Below are positions 37,141 through 46,650 of a stretch of 56,279 bases of DNA, one piece after another. The stretch's first letter is position 1, and each line of letters starts with the position of its first letter. The notes under the pieces are model-generated. The model was not told the DNA's origin. It was given only the letters and a program-made list of their open reading frames with translations, and made no database searches. The DNA is taken from the NCBI GenBank assembly GCA_964493765.1, contig CAZBPK010000032.1:1-56279 (forward strand), read 5' to 3'. Both the position numbers and the translations under genes were made by a program. The DNA comes from CALLMJ01 sp964493765. Its GTDB lineage: Bacteria; Bacteroidota; Bacteroidia; J057; CALLMJ01.

Positions 37141-38919
37141 TTAATTATTGATTGTACATAATTTTGCTTTCAAGCGTTCTGCTTCCCTCTTGCCTTGTTC
37201 GTATTCTTCCCAAAATTCTATTGCCAAATAGGATTGATTATTATGCTCATAAAGTTTACCAATTTGGGGTAATTGGGGTAAATCAGGAACCGTAAGCAGT
37301 TTTACTGAGTTTGAATTTTGCTTTGAGGATTTGTTTGATAAAAATTCTGATAAAGAGGATTTATCTTCATTCTGTTGACCACTGGCTTTCGCTTTCTCTT
37401 TTTCTTTAAGTTTAATATCATCTTCTAATCTCTTTATCTCCTTGTTTAGTTTTTCAATTTCTGATTTTAATTTGTTTATAAAAACGGCATTTTGAATTTC
37501 ATTGAGTTCGGAGAGTTTGGCTTCTGCTTCTTCTGCTTCCTTTGGATTTTTTTTTTTGTTTTTACGCCCAGATTTTTCTTGCCATTCATTTTTAACTTTG
37601 AGTAGCGATGCTTCTTCAAGGTTATATTTTTCAAGAAAGACCTTTAATTTTTTTTTATATTCAATCTCCTTATCGTTTAGATCTTCTTGTTTTTTTGTTA
37701 ATTCTTCTTGTTTAGTTTTTTCCTTTTCTTTTAAATCTTCTATTTCTTCATCCAATTTTGCTTTCTTATCCTCTAGCTCTATTTCTCCAATTTCACTTTC
37801 AACTTGAGAGTAAATTGAATTGATTTCCGCAATCTTTTCCTTTAGTTGATTTTCAGTAATATTTGCAAAGTCCGTTTGCTTCAAATCTTCTATGTCAGAT
37901 TTTAGTTTATTGAAAGTTGTTTTCTTGCCAAGAAAAAATCTAGATAATGCTTTTGAGATAGTATTTTCTTTCTTTTCTGCTTCTTGGATTTTATTCAAAA
38001 TTGAATCCAATACTTTTATAATTTCTTCTTTTTTCTTGTTCCATCTATCATAAAGGGAACTGTGAGTTACTTTTTCGGGTAAATAAAAAGGAACGTTACG
38101 CCATTTATAATCCATGCTTACAGAAACTCCGTCATCAACAAAATTTGGTTCAATATTTTCAAATTCAGTTTTTGGAAATAAATTATCAAAGGTTAAATCG
38201 CCTAAATCTTTGGAAGATTTCGGATGAATTGTAATAGGAATTTGTTTCTCGTTATTTAAGTAAATTATTTGTTTTCCAGATAAATCTCCTCGTTTTGCTT
38301 TTTCTGAAAATGCAAACAATGTTCCATAAACAAAATTTTTTCCTCCAAATACACCTTCATCATGAAAAACATCAATTGGTTTTGATGTAATATTTGTGTG
38401 CTTTCTTTTTTCAATAACTTCTTTTTTGGCTGTTTCCCAAAATTGAAAACAGAAATGACGAAATAACTCTTCGTTTTCTTTGCCTTCTAAACTTCTGGTA
38501 ATATGTTGCGAAACAGCCATACTTTGTTCCGTGAGTTGCCCTGTAAAAAATGTTCCTTGTGGTTTATCAGAATTTGGATTTACTAAAATAAGCGAACCAA
38601 TATTTTTTACATCGTAACGTATCAAACAAATTTCATTCAGCAAATCTAATTCTTGAGAATACTCATTGACAAGAATATAAAAACGTACTTTTAAGTTTTG
38701 CGAAATATCAAAAATCTGTTTTATCACGGTTTTATCGGTCAGGGATTCTGTTTGAATACAAACAATTCCTTCCAGTGCAAATTGTAAGGTTTTTAAAATC
38801 TCACTTTTATGATTTTGATTAGCTGAAATATGTGATTTCTGTTGCCAAAAATTTTGTAACAACGCCTCGCTGTAATCAACAGTTTTTGATTTTGTTATGG
38901 GTTGTATTTTAGTTGCCAT
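37141..38919 (-). CDS. Coiled-coil protein with an N-terminal PLD-like (degenerate) domain
   Basis: The 592-residue protein has two parts. Residues about 50-160 resemble a phospholipase D half-domain without the HKD residues (VRFYILVNEYS, GSLILVNP, FFTGQLTEQS). Residues about 280-510 form a long, highly charged coiled coil (LEDKKAKLDEEIEDLKEKEK). A short globular C-terminus (FWEEYEQGKREAERLK) ends it. It overlaps the upstream PLD-like gene by 11 bases. It may be a scaffold or sensor that assembles with the HDR-type PLD protein. No family name can be given. Confidence 0.7.
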   Translation of the reverse strand: MATKIQPITKSKTVDYSEALLQNFWQQKSHISANQNHKSEILKTLQFALEGIVCIQTESLTDKTVIKQIFDISQNLKVRFYILVNEYSQELDLLNEICLIRYDVKNIGSLILVNPNSDKPQGTFFTGQLTEQSMAVSQHITRSLEGKENEELFRHFCFQFWETAKKEVIEKRKHTNITSKPIDVFHDEGVFGGKNFVYGTLFAFSEKAKRGDLSGKQIIYLNNEKQIPITIHPKSSKDLGDLTFDNLFPKTEFENIEPNFVDDGVSVSMDYKWRNVPFYLPEKVTHSSLYDRWNKKKEEIIKVLDSILNKIQEAEKKENTISKALSRFFLGKKTTFNKLKSDIEDLKQTDFANITENQLKEKIAEINSIYSQVESEIGEIELEDKKAKLDEEIEDLKEKEKTKQEELTKKQEDLNDKEIEYKKKLKVFLEKYNLEEASLLKVKNEWQEKSGRKNKKKNPKEAEEAEAKLSELNEIQNAVFINKLKSEIEKLNKEIKRLEDDIKLKEKEKAKASGQQNEDKSSLSEFLSNKSSKQNSNSVKLLTVPDLPQLPQIGKLYEHNNQSYLAIEFWEEYEQGKREAERLKAKLCTINN

Positions 38920-40402
38920 TTTTTATTTCATTTTCTAAAAAGTTCAACAATTCTTTATTAAGTAACTCTTTACTCACAGGGGTAAATACAACGCTTTGAT
39001 GAATAGTTCCAAATGTGTTTACATCAATATTTTCATTCGAAAATTTTATGAAATCAATAGAGTTGCTAATGTTCCAAACTTGTATTTCATCTTTATTGCC
39101 AATAATCAAATATCTATCGTGTGCAGGATAGTCTTTAAATATGGTCTTTAAGTTTTTGAGTTTTATTTCAGGTTTTTCTTTCTGAATAAAGCTGCTACTG
39201 TATTGTTTAGAGGTATCCGTAATAACAATTTTATTTTTGCTTTCAATTGATTGTAAAAAGGCTCCAACGGCTCTTTGCTGTTTTTCTGTAATTATATATC
39301 GGTCATAGTAAATAACCAAAGAACTATCGTAAAGTCCTAATTTTGCCACAATTTCAGCAAACGAAAATTTATCACCTTGCCGAAATTCAACATGCTGTTT
39401 AGGAAGCTTAATTTTTGTATTGGGGTTCAAGTCCATTGGTGCTTGTAAATGCCAAAACGCTTTTTTAGAATTTGTTATTTCGATGAAGTCTTTCGCTATT
39501 GGAATATCTAAGTTATATGCAGAAAAGGCAACTTTCTCGTTTATTTCTAATGCGATTGCTTCAAAATCACCTATACTGAAATAATCTTTTTCCAATTCTT
39601 CATTCAATAGCCAATTTCGCCATTTCTTTGCTTCTTCTAAGTCATAAGGCATCAATGGCAAATTTTGTATCTGCAATTCAAAGTCATCCCATCGGGAAAC
39701 AAAGTTTTTATCTTCAAATGTTTTTCTGCTTTCCTCCTTCAAATTGTCAAAACGAATGGAATAGCGTTTCTGTTGAATATTCCAATCAGGTAATATTTTT
39801 GTAATCCAATCTTGAATATTTATATTGCAAGGAATTGCTTCGCTTTTAATGTTCGTTTGTCTATCTGATTTCCATAACTGTCCGCTAAAAACATAATAGG
39901 AACTTTCAAGATCGTTCCAAATCCAAGAAAAATTAAGAGTATCTTTTTGTTTATCGGTTTTTCCAACTAAATTTTTATTATTTTTTAAAATGATTTTAGT
40001 GAATGAGTTATCACTTGTTGGCAATAGGAGATGTTCAGTATCTTCAAAATTAAGATTTAAAGGCTCTAATTCTTCTTTATTAGCATTCGGTTGCAATCTT
40101 CTGAAATATAAAATGATAGTTTTGAAGAATGAATCATTTTGGGTAAACCAGATTTGATACTTGCCCTCTTCTGAGACGAGCATTTTTCCTGTCTCTTTGA
40201 CGGTATAATTGGTTAATTGATAGTGTTCATCAAACACCCCAATGTTTTTAAGATAGTCCTTAATCCTATTTTCAATCAAAAGTTCAAAACGTTTTTTGCC
40301 ATTTAGGTATTCCTGAATGTCTTTGCGTTCTTCTTCCTTCTGTAAGCGTAAATACGCCTGCGCAGAACTGAGTTCGATTGTTTTAGTTAGCTTTACTTTC
40401 AT
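38909..40402 (-). CDS. PLD-like protein with an HDR motif
   Basis: The 497-residue product ends in a PLD-like domain. The first half has VIYYDRYI...QQRAVGAFLQSI (about 363-386). The second half has the catalytic-type motif HDRYLIIG (428-435), an HxR variant of the HKD signature, followed by QVWNISNSIDFIKF. The N-terminal 300 residues are unassigned. PLD-fold nucleases cut DNA or RNA through a histidine. The start overlaps the helicase stop (ATGA) and the end overlaps the next gene, so it is co-translated with both. Activity is inferred from fold. Confidence 0.68.
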   Translation of the reverse strand: MKVKLTKTIELSSAQAYLRLQKEEERKDIQEYLNGKKRFELLIENRIKDYLKNIGVFDEHYQLTNYTVKETGKMLVSEEGKYQIWFTQNDSFFKTIILYFRRLQPNANKEELEPLNLNFEDTEHLLLPTSDNSFTKIILKNNKNLVGKTDKQKDTLNFSWIWNDLESSYYVFSGQLWKSDRQTNIKSEAIPCNINIQDWITKILPDWNIQQKRYSIRFDNLKEESRKTFEDKNFVSRWDDFELQIQNLPLMPYDLEEAKKWRNWLLNEELEKDYFSIGDFEAIALEINEKVAFSAYNLDIPIAKDFIEITNSKKAFWHLQAPMDLNPNTKIKLPKQHVEFRQGDKFSFAEIVAKLGLYDSSLVIYYDRYIITEKQQRAVGAFLQSIESKNKIVITDTSKQYSSSFIQKEKPEIKLKNLKTIFKDYPAHDRYLIIGNKDEIQVWNISNSIDFIKFSNENIDVNTFGTIHQSVVFTPVSKELLNKELLNFLENEIKNGN

Positions 40403-43400
40403 ATTTTATAAGTGTTTTGGGCTAATGCTCTTAAATCTTCAGAATTGGATTTTTGGCTATAATATTCATAGCTGCCAATGATTACCAACTGAAATTTTGC
40501 TCGGGTTATAGCAACATTTAATCGGTTGGGATTATCTAAAAAACCATCTCGGTTGGTTTGAACCATTGAAAGAAAAACAATATCAGCCTCTTGTCCTTGA
40601 AATTTATCTACTGTGTGAAGTTTGATGTTTACACGATGTTTACCGCTTGTAATGTTGAAATTGGAAAATCCATTTTCATTCCCAGTGAGTTTTTGTAGTT
40701 CTTCGCGAAGCAATGTTTCTTGTCCTCTGTAAAAAGTTAAACACGCAACCGACCATTCTTTTCCTTCTGGTTGAGCATTGTTTTTAGCAAACTCCAAAAA
40801 CAGTTTCAGTTCTTTCAACAGTGTTTTTACTTCATTAGGGTTTTTCCCTCTAAAAGCATTTCCTTTTACATCAATCCAAACACTCCGATAAGGATATTCA
40901 TTGTAATTCCATTTTCGCAAATTTTCAATGGTATGTGGGTGCTGTAAATCCAATAAAGCATTTTCCGTTTGATAAAATTGCTCTCTCGGAAACTTTGAAA
41001 TATGAGGGTGCATACGATGTTGATACTTCAATGTCGTTTTTCGATTCTTAATATCTTCTTGATTAAATCCCTCAGAAATGGTTGATTCAAATTTTAATTT
41101 CCTCCCCAAAATCCCCTTTACTAAGGACTCTAAAATTGACGGGAATGCCATTGAAGCAATTATATTGATTTGTTCTTCAACTTTTTCTTTGTCCAATGAT
41201 TTTGGTATAAGTTCTTCAATTACTTTTCCATAAGTTTCTTTTAGTTTGCTGTTTTTAGTGAGGCGAATTTGATGTTCTCTATCCACACGCCAAGCAATTT
41301 CTTCTGCCCAACTTTTCTCAACGAAATAAGTGTTTACAGATTCAACGATTTCAAAACTGTTTTTAAACTCGCGTCCTTTTTCCCTAAGCTGAAACGAATG
41401 TTGTTGCTGGTAAACATTGTGAATAAAAGCGTGCTCGCTTTCTTGCCATTTTGTGCTTAGCAATATTGCGTGACTTTCAGGAATTAAATGCAGATTTTTT
41501 ATAAGAAGATTATTTTGAAACAGTATAATCTCATAAGCTGCTAATTCTATTTTGCTTACATTTTTAATTTTTCGCTTTACAAATAACCCATTTGATGTTT
41601 CGTCTTCATTGTCTTCTATAACTATGAAAATTCCATTTTTATGAAAATCTTCAGTTCTGCCACTGGAAAGTTCATCTAAGATATATTTTACAATTTCTAG
41701 TGGAACAGGCAAAACGAATTTATTGTGTTTGCCTCGCAAAATCTCTTTTAATTTCTACAAGTAAAAAACAGCTTGTTGTAATTCAGGTGAAATTGGTTCT
41801 CTGTCAATAGTTAATTGTTGAATATTTGAAACAATTTGTTCTCTTTCTGTAAATGGAGAAAGTTGCATTACATCACCTACTAATATCCATTTCTTAGCAT
41901 ATAAAGCAGGAACAAGGAATTCTTGAAATGTAGTTTTACTGCTCTCATCAATAATCAAATAATCAAATTCAGGAACGATTGGTTCTGAACTGAAATACTT
42001 TAATCTATTATCTTTTTCATCTTTTTTGAGAATCCCCTTGCGTAGTTTGAATTTCGGGTGTTGCAGAATGCCGATAGTTGTACCGCAAACAAGGTTTGAA
42101 ATATCAAGCAACAATTTTTCATCAATAGAATTGTCTTCTTTCAGATTGTCAATTTGAAATTCTTTTATGTCTTCGCTAATGCGTTGTTCATCGCCAATAC
42201 GAACTGGAAGAATATGAAATTGCTCTAATAAATTTGTACCGTTCTTTTTTTCTTTTAATCGTTCCAAAACATTGTCAATAGCAACGTGAGTAGAGCCGCA
42301 TAATAAAACACGCTTACCTTGTTTGGCTAATTGGCAAATCAATTCTAAAATAACCGTTGTTTTACCGGAGCCGGGCGGTCCTTCCAAAATGGCAAAATCG
42401 GGGGTATTAATGGCCTGATGAATAAATTGGCGTTGCTCTTTGGTTCCGCTTCTTGTTTCGTCTGTAATTACAAACCATTCTTTTATTCTTTCATTTGTTG
42501 GTGTTTGCCAATTAATCCGCTGTCTATTTTCAAAAAGTTTTATGAGTTTGGCGTGTTCGCCAACGGGCATACGCATTAGCGTACTAATTGCCTCAATTTG
42601 TTTGCGTAACTGATAAGTATTGACTTTTACAGTAAGAATTGAATTGTCCGGTGGAAAGACAAAGTTCCAATAACCTTTTTCGTTTCGCTTTTTTAAAACA
42701 ATTTTATTTTCGCTTTCTGTACCTGCTGCCACTTGATATTTATTATTCTTGTTATCTTCAATCTCAATCCCGTCATCAAAAAAGTATTTCAAAGGTGAAA
42801 ATCCTGGAATATCGTCATCCGTGATGTCGTCTAATTCTTCGAGTTGAATCCAAAAAGCGTCTTTACTGTTTTTTCGAGTGTTTTCAATTTTGAATTTCAG
42901 TTTATCATAGATTACCGTTTTCCCAAAATCGTTAGTGTTTGAAAGGGTAATGTTTAAATCATCGTTTCTTGATGCGTTCAGTGTTTGTCCGTTTTCAAAT
43001 TTGAGATTTTCAAAATCTATGAAACTGACTAGTTTCCTTTGTTGAATTTCGTTTGCGTTTTCGCTTGGTTTTTGTCCATTTTCAGAATAAACAATGTAAC
43101 GATGAAGTTCGTCCCTGATGATTGTTCCTTTGGGTGTGCTTGGTGGAATAATTTTGTATTCAAAAGTTTTTTTATTCCAAAACAACATCTCATCTTTTTC
43201 AAGATCATTATCCAAAGCAACTTCATTGAGATTAATAGAAATAACAGTATGGTCTTTTACGCTACCTCTTATTGTGTTTCCAACTTGTATTTCATTGGCA
43301 ATATTTTCCTCGATTTGTATGATTGTATGTTTTTGAACTTCAAACAATTTTCCAATTAAACGCAATTCCGCAATATTGTCTGTTTTAATTTTTTTCCATT

Positions 43401-43569
43401 TTGCTTTAATATTCTCTTTTTTCTCTAAGGCTGTAATTGCATTTTGCAAATAAGTCTCAAATGGCTCTAATGATATCCTTGCTGTCTCTTTTATTGCTTT
43501 AGAAACAACTGAATTTGTCTCATAGGTTAATTCCCAATCCTTTGGCAAATTATAAAAGTAGAATAACAT
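40399..43569 (-). pseudogene. SF1 (Dna2/UPF1-like) helicase split by one in-frame TAG
   Basis: Two open frames in the same reading frame form one helicase. The first (43569-41755, 604 residues) has Walker A GPPGSGKTT (397-405), DESS (541-544) and GDVMQLSPF (565-573). The second (41754-40399) has YQHRMHPHIS (motif IV region), VDKFQGQEADIV (motif V) and NVAITRAK (motif VI). They are joined by a TAG at 41755-41757, followed by AAA TTA AAA GAG ATT and a TTG that could restart translation at 41739. One base change (TGG or CAG to TAG) would heal the gene. Unless the TAG is read through or the halves work as two subunits, the helicase is broken. It starts seven bases after the AAA+ gene stop. Confidence 0.82.
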
Positions 43570-43576
43570 TTTTTAG

Positions 43577-45136
43577 CTAAATAAATGGATTATTATAAGA
43601 TTCTTGTTTGAGTTTTGGTATTTCTTTGTCTTGTTCTTTAACTAGGGATTCAGGTTCATCGTTAGAAGCAGAAACTGCACGGCTTTTTGCCCACAAACGC
43701 ATTTTAGAAATTGTTTCATGCATTGTTCTTGAGAGCGGAAATGTTTTTTCGATTGCTTCTAAAATATGCTCGTTAGTAACTTCTTTTTCTTCATCATACG
43801 CTTGAAAAAGGGCTTCTTTTATCACCTCTTCCAATTCAGCACCTGAAAAACCTTTACTTGCTTGTGCAAGTTTGTTAGTGTCAAAATTTTGGGGATTTCG
43901 GTTTTTCTTTTTCAAATGTATTTTGATGATTTCTTCACGTTCATTTTCGGTGGGTAAGTCCACGAAGAAAATTTCGTCAACACGCCCTTTACGAAGTAAT
44001 TCGGGCGGTAGTTGAGAAATGTCATTAGCGGTTGCTACCACAAAAACGGGTTTTGTTTTTTCTTGCATCCAAGTAAGAAATGTACCCAGTACTCTAGCGG
44101 TGGTTCCTCCATCTGTGCTGCCAGAGGAAGCAATTCCCGACATACCTTTTTCAATTTCATCAATCCATAGAATACTTGGTGCTATGGCTTCTGCAATATT
44201 CAGGGCTTCACGTATATTCTTTTCAGACTCGCCCACAATTCCTCCAAATATTTTCCCCATATCTAAACGTAACAATGGAAAATGCCATTCATTACCGACT
44301 GCTTTGGCTGTTAAACTTTTACCCGTTCCAGGAATACCTAATAGTAAAATACCTCTCGGATAGGTTAATCCGAAATCTTGGGCTCCTTTATCAAAAGCTC
44401 TACCGCGTTTTATCAACCAATCCTTTAAGTTAGCCAATCCACCCACATCAGTCATTGTTTCTTTAGGATGATAATATTCAAGATAGCCACTTTTCTTAAT
44501 TACATTTTCCTTTTCACGAATTACCAAAGGAACCTCTGTGCTGGAAAGAGCATCATTCTCAATGTATGCCAATGAAAAAACTTTTTCTGCTTCCATTATT
44601 GTTAGTCCTAATGCAGATTCAATTAATTCATCATCGGGGTTGTCTGAATTTGGAATATTGTACGCCAAGCAAACTTTTTTGTAAATGGCTTTTATATCAT
44701 CAAAACTTGGATAGGGCAATTCAAGAATATGCACTTCCTTTTCAAGTTCCTTAGGAAGTTGACGAAAAGGCTGAGAAAATAAGAGAGTTTTATCTTTAGA
44801 GTTATCTAGGGCAAAGTTTCTAAGTCTTCTAATCGTTCTTGGTTTGTCCTCTGTGAGGTCGGGATGAAAATCTTCTAAAAGTAAAAGAATGTTGTTTTTT
44901 TCGTTAAAGAAATCTAGTGCAGAGTCAGGTATTTGTGTGTCTTCGTTCTCTGATAAAAATTTTTTCTCTTTTGAGTTCCACTTTTTTATTCCTTCAACTC
45001 TGTTCCAAATGAACAAGTCTTTTTCTAACTCATTTGAAGCCTTTACAAGCATTGCGTGAATTCTCAAAGTCTCGTAAGTGATTATTTGTATCAGTTTTAC
45101 ATTTGCTTTTATGAGATTTAAAAGGTCTTTTTCCAT
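43577..45136 (-). CDS. Ycf46-like AAA+ ATPase
   Basis: The 519-residue protein has the Ycf46 organisation. The N-terminal Rossmann-like part (LIKANVKLIQIITYETLRIHAML) carries text common in this family (LPYPSFDDIKAIYKKVC, LGLTIMEAEKVFSLA). The AAA+ module follows: Walker A GIPGTGKS (267-274), Walker B ILWIDEIE (322-329), sensor 1 VVATAND and an arginine finger in RKGRVDE. A helical lid and a Ser/Glu-rich tail end it. Ycf46 occurs in cyanobacteria and plastids, where it has been linked to photosynthesis/CO2 regulation. Here it heads an operon with DUF1257 and nucleic-acid enzymes, which suggests a different, possibly defensive, role. All catalytic residues are intact. Confidence 0.9.
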   Translation of the reverse strand: MEKDLLNLIKANVKLIQIITYETLRIHAMLVKASNELEKDLFIWNRVEGIKKWNSKEKKFLSENEDTQIPDSALDFFNEKNNILLLLEDFHPDLTEDKPRTIRRLRNFALDNSKDKTLLFSQPFRQLPKELEKEVHILELPYPSFDDIKAIYKKVCLAYNIPNSDNPDDELIESALGLTIMEAEKVFSLAYIENDALSSTEVPLVIREKENVIKKSGYLEYYHPKETMTDVGGLANLKDWLIKRGRAFDKGAQDFGLTYPRGILLLGIPGTGKSLTAKAVGNEWHFPLLRLDMGKIFGGIVGESEKNIREALNIAEAIAPSILWIDEIEKGMSGIASSGSTDGGTTARVLGTFLTWMQEKTKPVFVVATANDISQLPPELLRKGRVDEIFFVDLPTENEREEIIKIHLKKKNRNPQNFDTNKLAQASKGFSGAELEEVIKEALFQAYDEEKEVTNEHILEAIEKTFPLSRTMHETISKMRLWAKSRAVSASNDEPESLVKEQDKEIPKLKQESYNNPFI

Positions 45137-45233
45137 TGATTTAGAATATTTATACTGAAATATTATGTTAATAAATGGTAAGGCAAAGATTATTACAAAC
45201 TATCAGCAAATATAAATATTTATTTGATATAAA

Positions 45234-45574
45234 CTACAGCCAGTTGATATTTTTTTTTACGTCGTTTTCCGTCTTTGCTAAAATTTTCTTATTCAGAAAA
45301 ATATCCACCAACAAATCTTTAATGTTATCTAAGCCTTTTTCTTTCAATCTTTCTTGCAAAACTTGCTCAAAAGATTGGCTGACTGGGTTATTGGTTTTCA
45401 CATTTTCAAAAAACTTCCGTGAAGCAATACGACTTATACGTTCTTTTTGCTTTGCCCATGTATCAAGCAAAAAACATCACGGGTAGGCAAGGAATAATTT
45501 AGCACTTCTGCCCAGCTTGCCACAAATGTAATGTTGGGCGATTGTTGTTCTTTTTCTATCGCACTACGATCACT
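45234..45574 (-). pseudogene. Frameshifted gene remnant between the Argonaute nuclease and AAA+ gene
   Basis: Downstream of the nuclease stop one frame reads SDRSAIEKEQQSPNITFVAS...NYSLPTRDVF. A run of six A (45469-45474) then breaks it. Adding one base restores a continuous frame (LLDTWAKQKERISRIASRKF ... NDVKKNINWL) to the stop at 45234. No start codon lies before the coding text, so the 5' end is lost. The combined fragment is about 113 residues, of no family I can name. It may be a former operon member. Confidence 0.5.
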
Positions 45575-46647
45575 TTAACATTAAATATTTTTCCTTTTAT
45601 ATTTCGTTCGCCTTGTAATTCTAAGAAATTATTAATATCCTGAATTGCTTTTGGTGCATAAATATAAAAAATTAAATCTGTCAAGTAGTCAAGCACATGA
45701 TACGACTCTATATCAATTTTTAATTGGTCTATAAACTTGCTGTCATTCTTCTCGCATTCATTTATTTGCTTAACTTCAATAATAACTCCTTCTTCCATTA
45801 AAACAAAATCTAATCTCGTAGATTTACCTCCAAATTTTGTTAATGGGTTTTCATATTTCATTGTTGGAAATACTGACTTTAAGGAAACATATAGCAAGTC
45901 TTGGACATCATATTCATCTTCAATTTTTATCACCGTTTTTGGTTGTTTCTTGGGGTTTGAAGCCTTGCCACCATATCTTTCTTTAGGCTCAGTGATTTTT
46001 ACAACTGCATTCTCAAAATTCTCTAAAATCTTAATTATCAAATCTTTTGCAGATAAGTTTTTGTATGTTGTTTTCGTAACTGCTTGCTTGCTAAAATGAC
46101 TTTGCAATTCTGCTAATACAATCAAATCAATAGTTTCTAACTCTTTTCTACTTAAATCAGTAACAAAACTATCTATTTCTGTTTCAAATTGATTTTGATA
46201 AATGTATTTTAAAATTTTAGTAGGCACTTCATCTGTTTCTTCAGATTTTAACTTACTCAAAAAATCTTGCTCAAATTCAGAAAAGAATTTTTGAACTAAA
46301 AAAATTTCTTTTGCTGATGACTGTTTAACAAAAGTTTCAAGGTGTTTGTATGCTTGACTATTTTTGTCCGAAGTTAAAGATATACCAAGAAGTTTGTATT
46401 TGTCATGTCTATAATGTGCTACTCGTTTGTTTTCAGGTTTGTTAATTATTGATAAATCTTCGTTATCGGGTGCTATTCCTTTAAACCCTTTGGCGGCTAA
46501 AGTTTCTTCTTCGCCTCGTAAAGCATCTATATTTTTGCTTTGTAATTTATTTTCGTCATAAATACGCCAAAAACAGAACTCTTGAATGGTAGGGTACTCA
46601 AAAATCCTTTTTGCATTATGCTGTATTATATCGTTTATCCAAGTCAT
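45556..46647 (-). CDS. DpnII/MboI-like PD-(D/E)XK nuclease paired with Argonaute
   Basis: The 363-residue product has a C-terminal nuclease domain of the DpnII/MboI-like type found in many defence proteins. It shows GGKSTRLDFVL (D280), then IIEVKQIN (E291-x-K293), QLKIDIESYH and a C-terminal FNVKVIVV strand. The N-terminal 240 residues are helical and unassigned. It follows the Argonaute gene by three bases, so they are one transcript. In known inactive long pAgo systems the pAgo guides or activates such a partner nuclease, causing abortive infection; this pair fits that scheme. All catalytic residues seem present. Confidence 0.8.
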   Translation of the reverse strand: MTWINDIIQHNAKRIFEYPTIQEFCFWRIYDENKLQSKNIDALRGEEETLAAKGFKGIAPDNEDLSIINKPENKRVAHYRHDKYKLLGISLTSDKNSQAYKHLETFVKQSSAKEIFLVQKFFSEFEQDFLSKLKSEETDEVPTKILKYIYQNQFETEIDSFVTDLSRKELETIDLIVLAELQSHFSKQAVTKTTYKNLSAKDLIIKILENFENAVVKITEPKERYGGKASNPKKQPKTVIKIEDEYDVQDLLYVSLKSVFPTMKYENPLTKFGGKSTRLDFVLMEEGVIIEVKQINECEKNDSKFIDQLKIDIESYHVLDYLTDLIFYIYAPKAIQDINNFLELQGERNIKGKIFNVKVIVVR

Positions 46648-46650
46648 AAA

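Noticed and set aside
43577..45136. Assignment of the seven-gene operon to BREX, DISARM or Zorya
   Set aside because: None of their defining genes (PglZ, BrxC, DrmA/B, ZorA-E) is recognised. The AAA+ is Ycf46-like.
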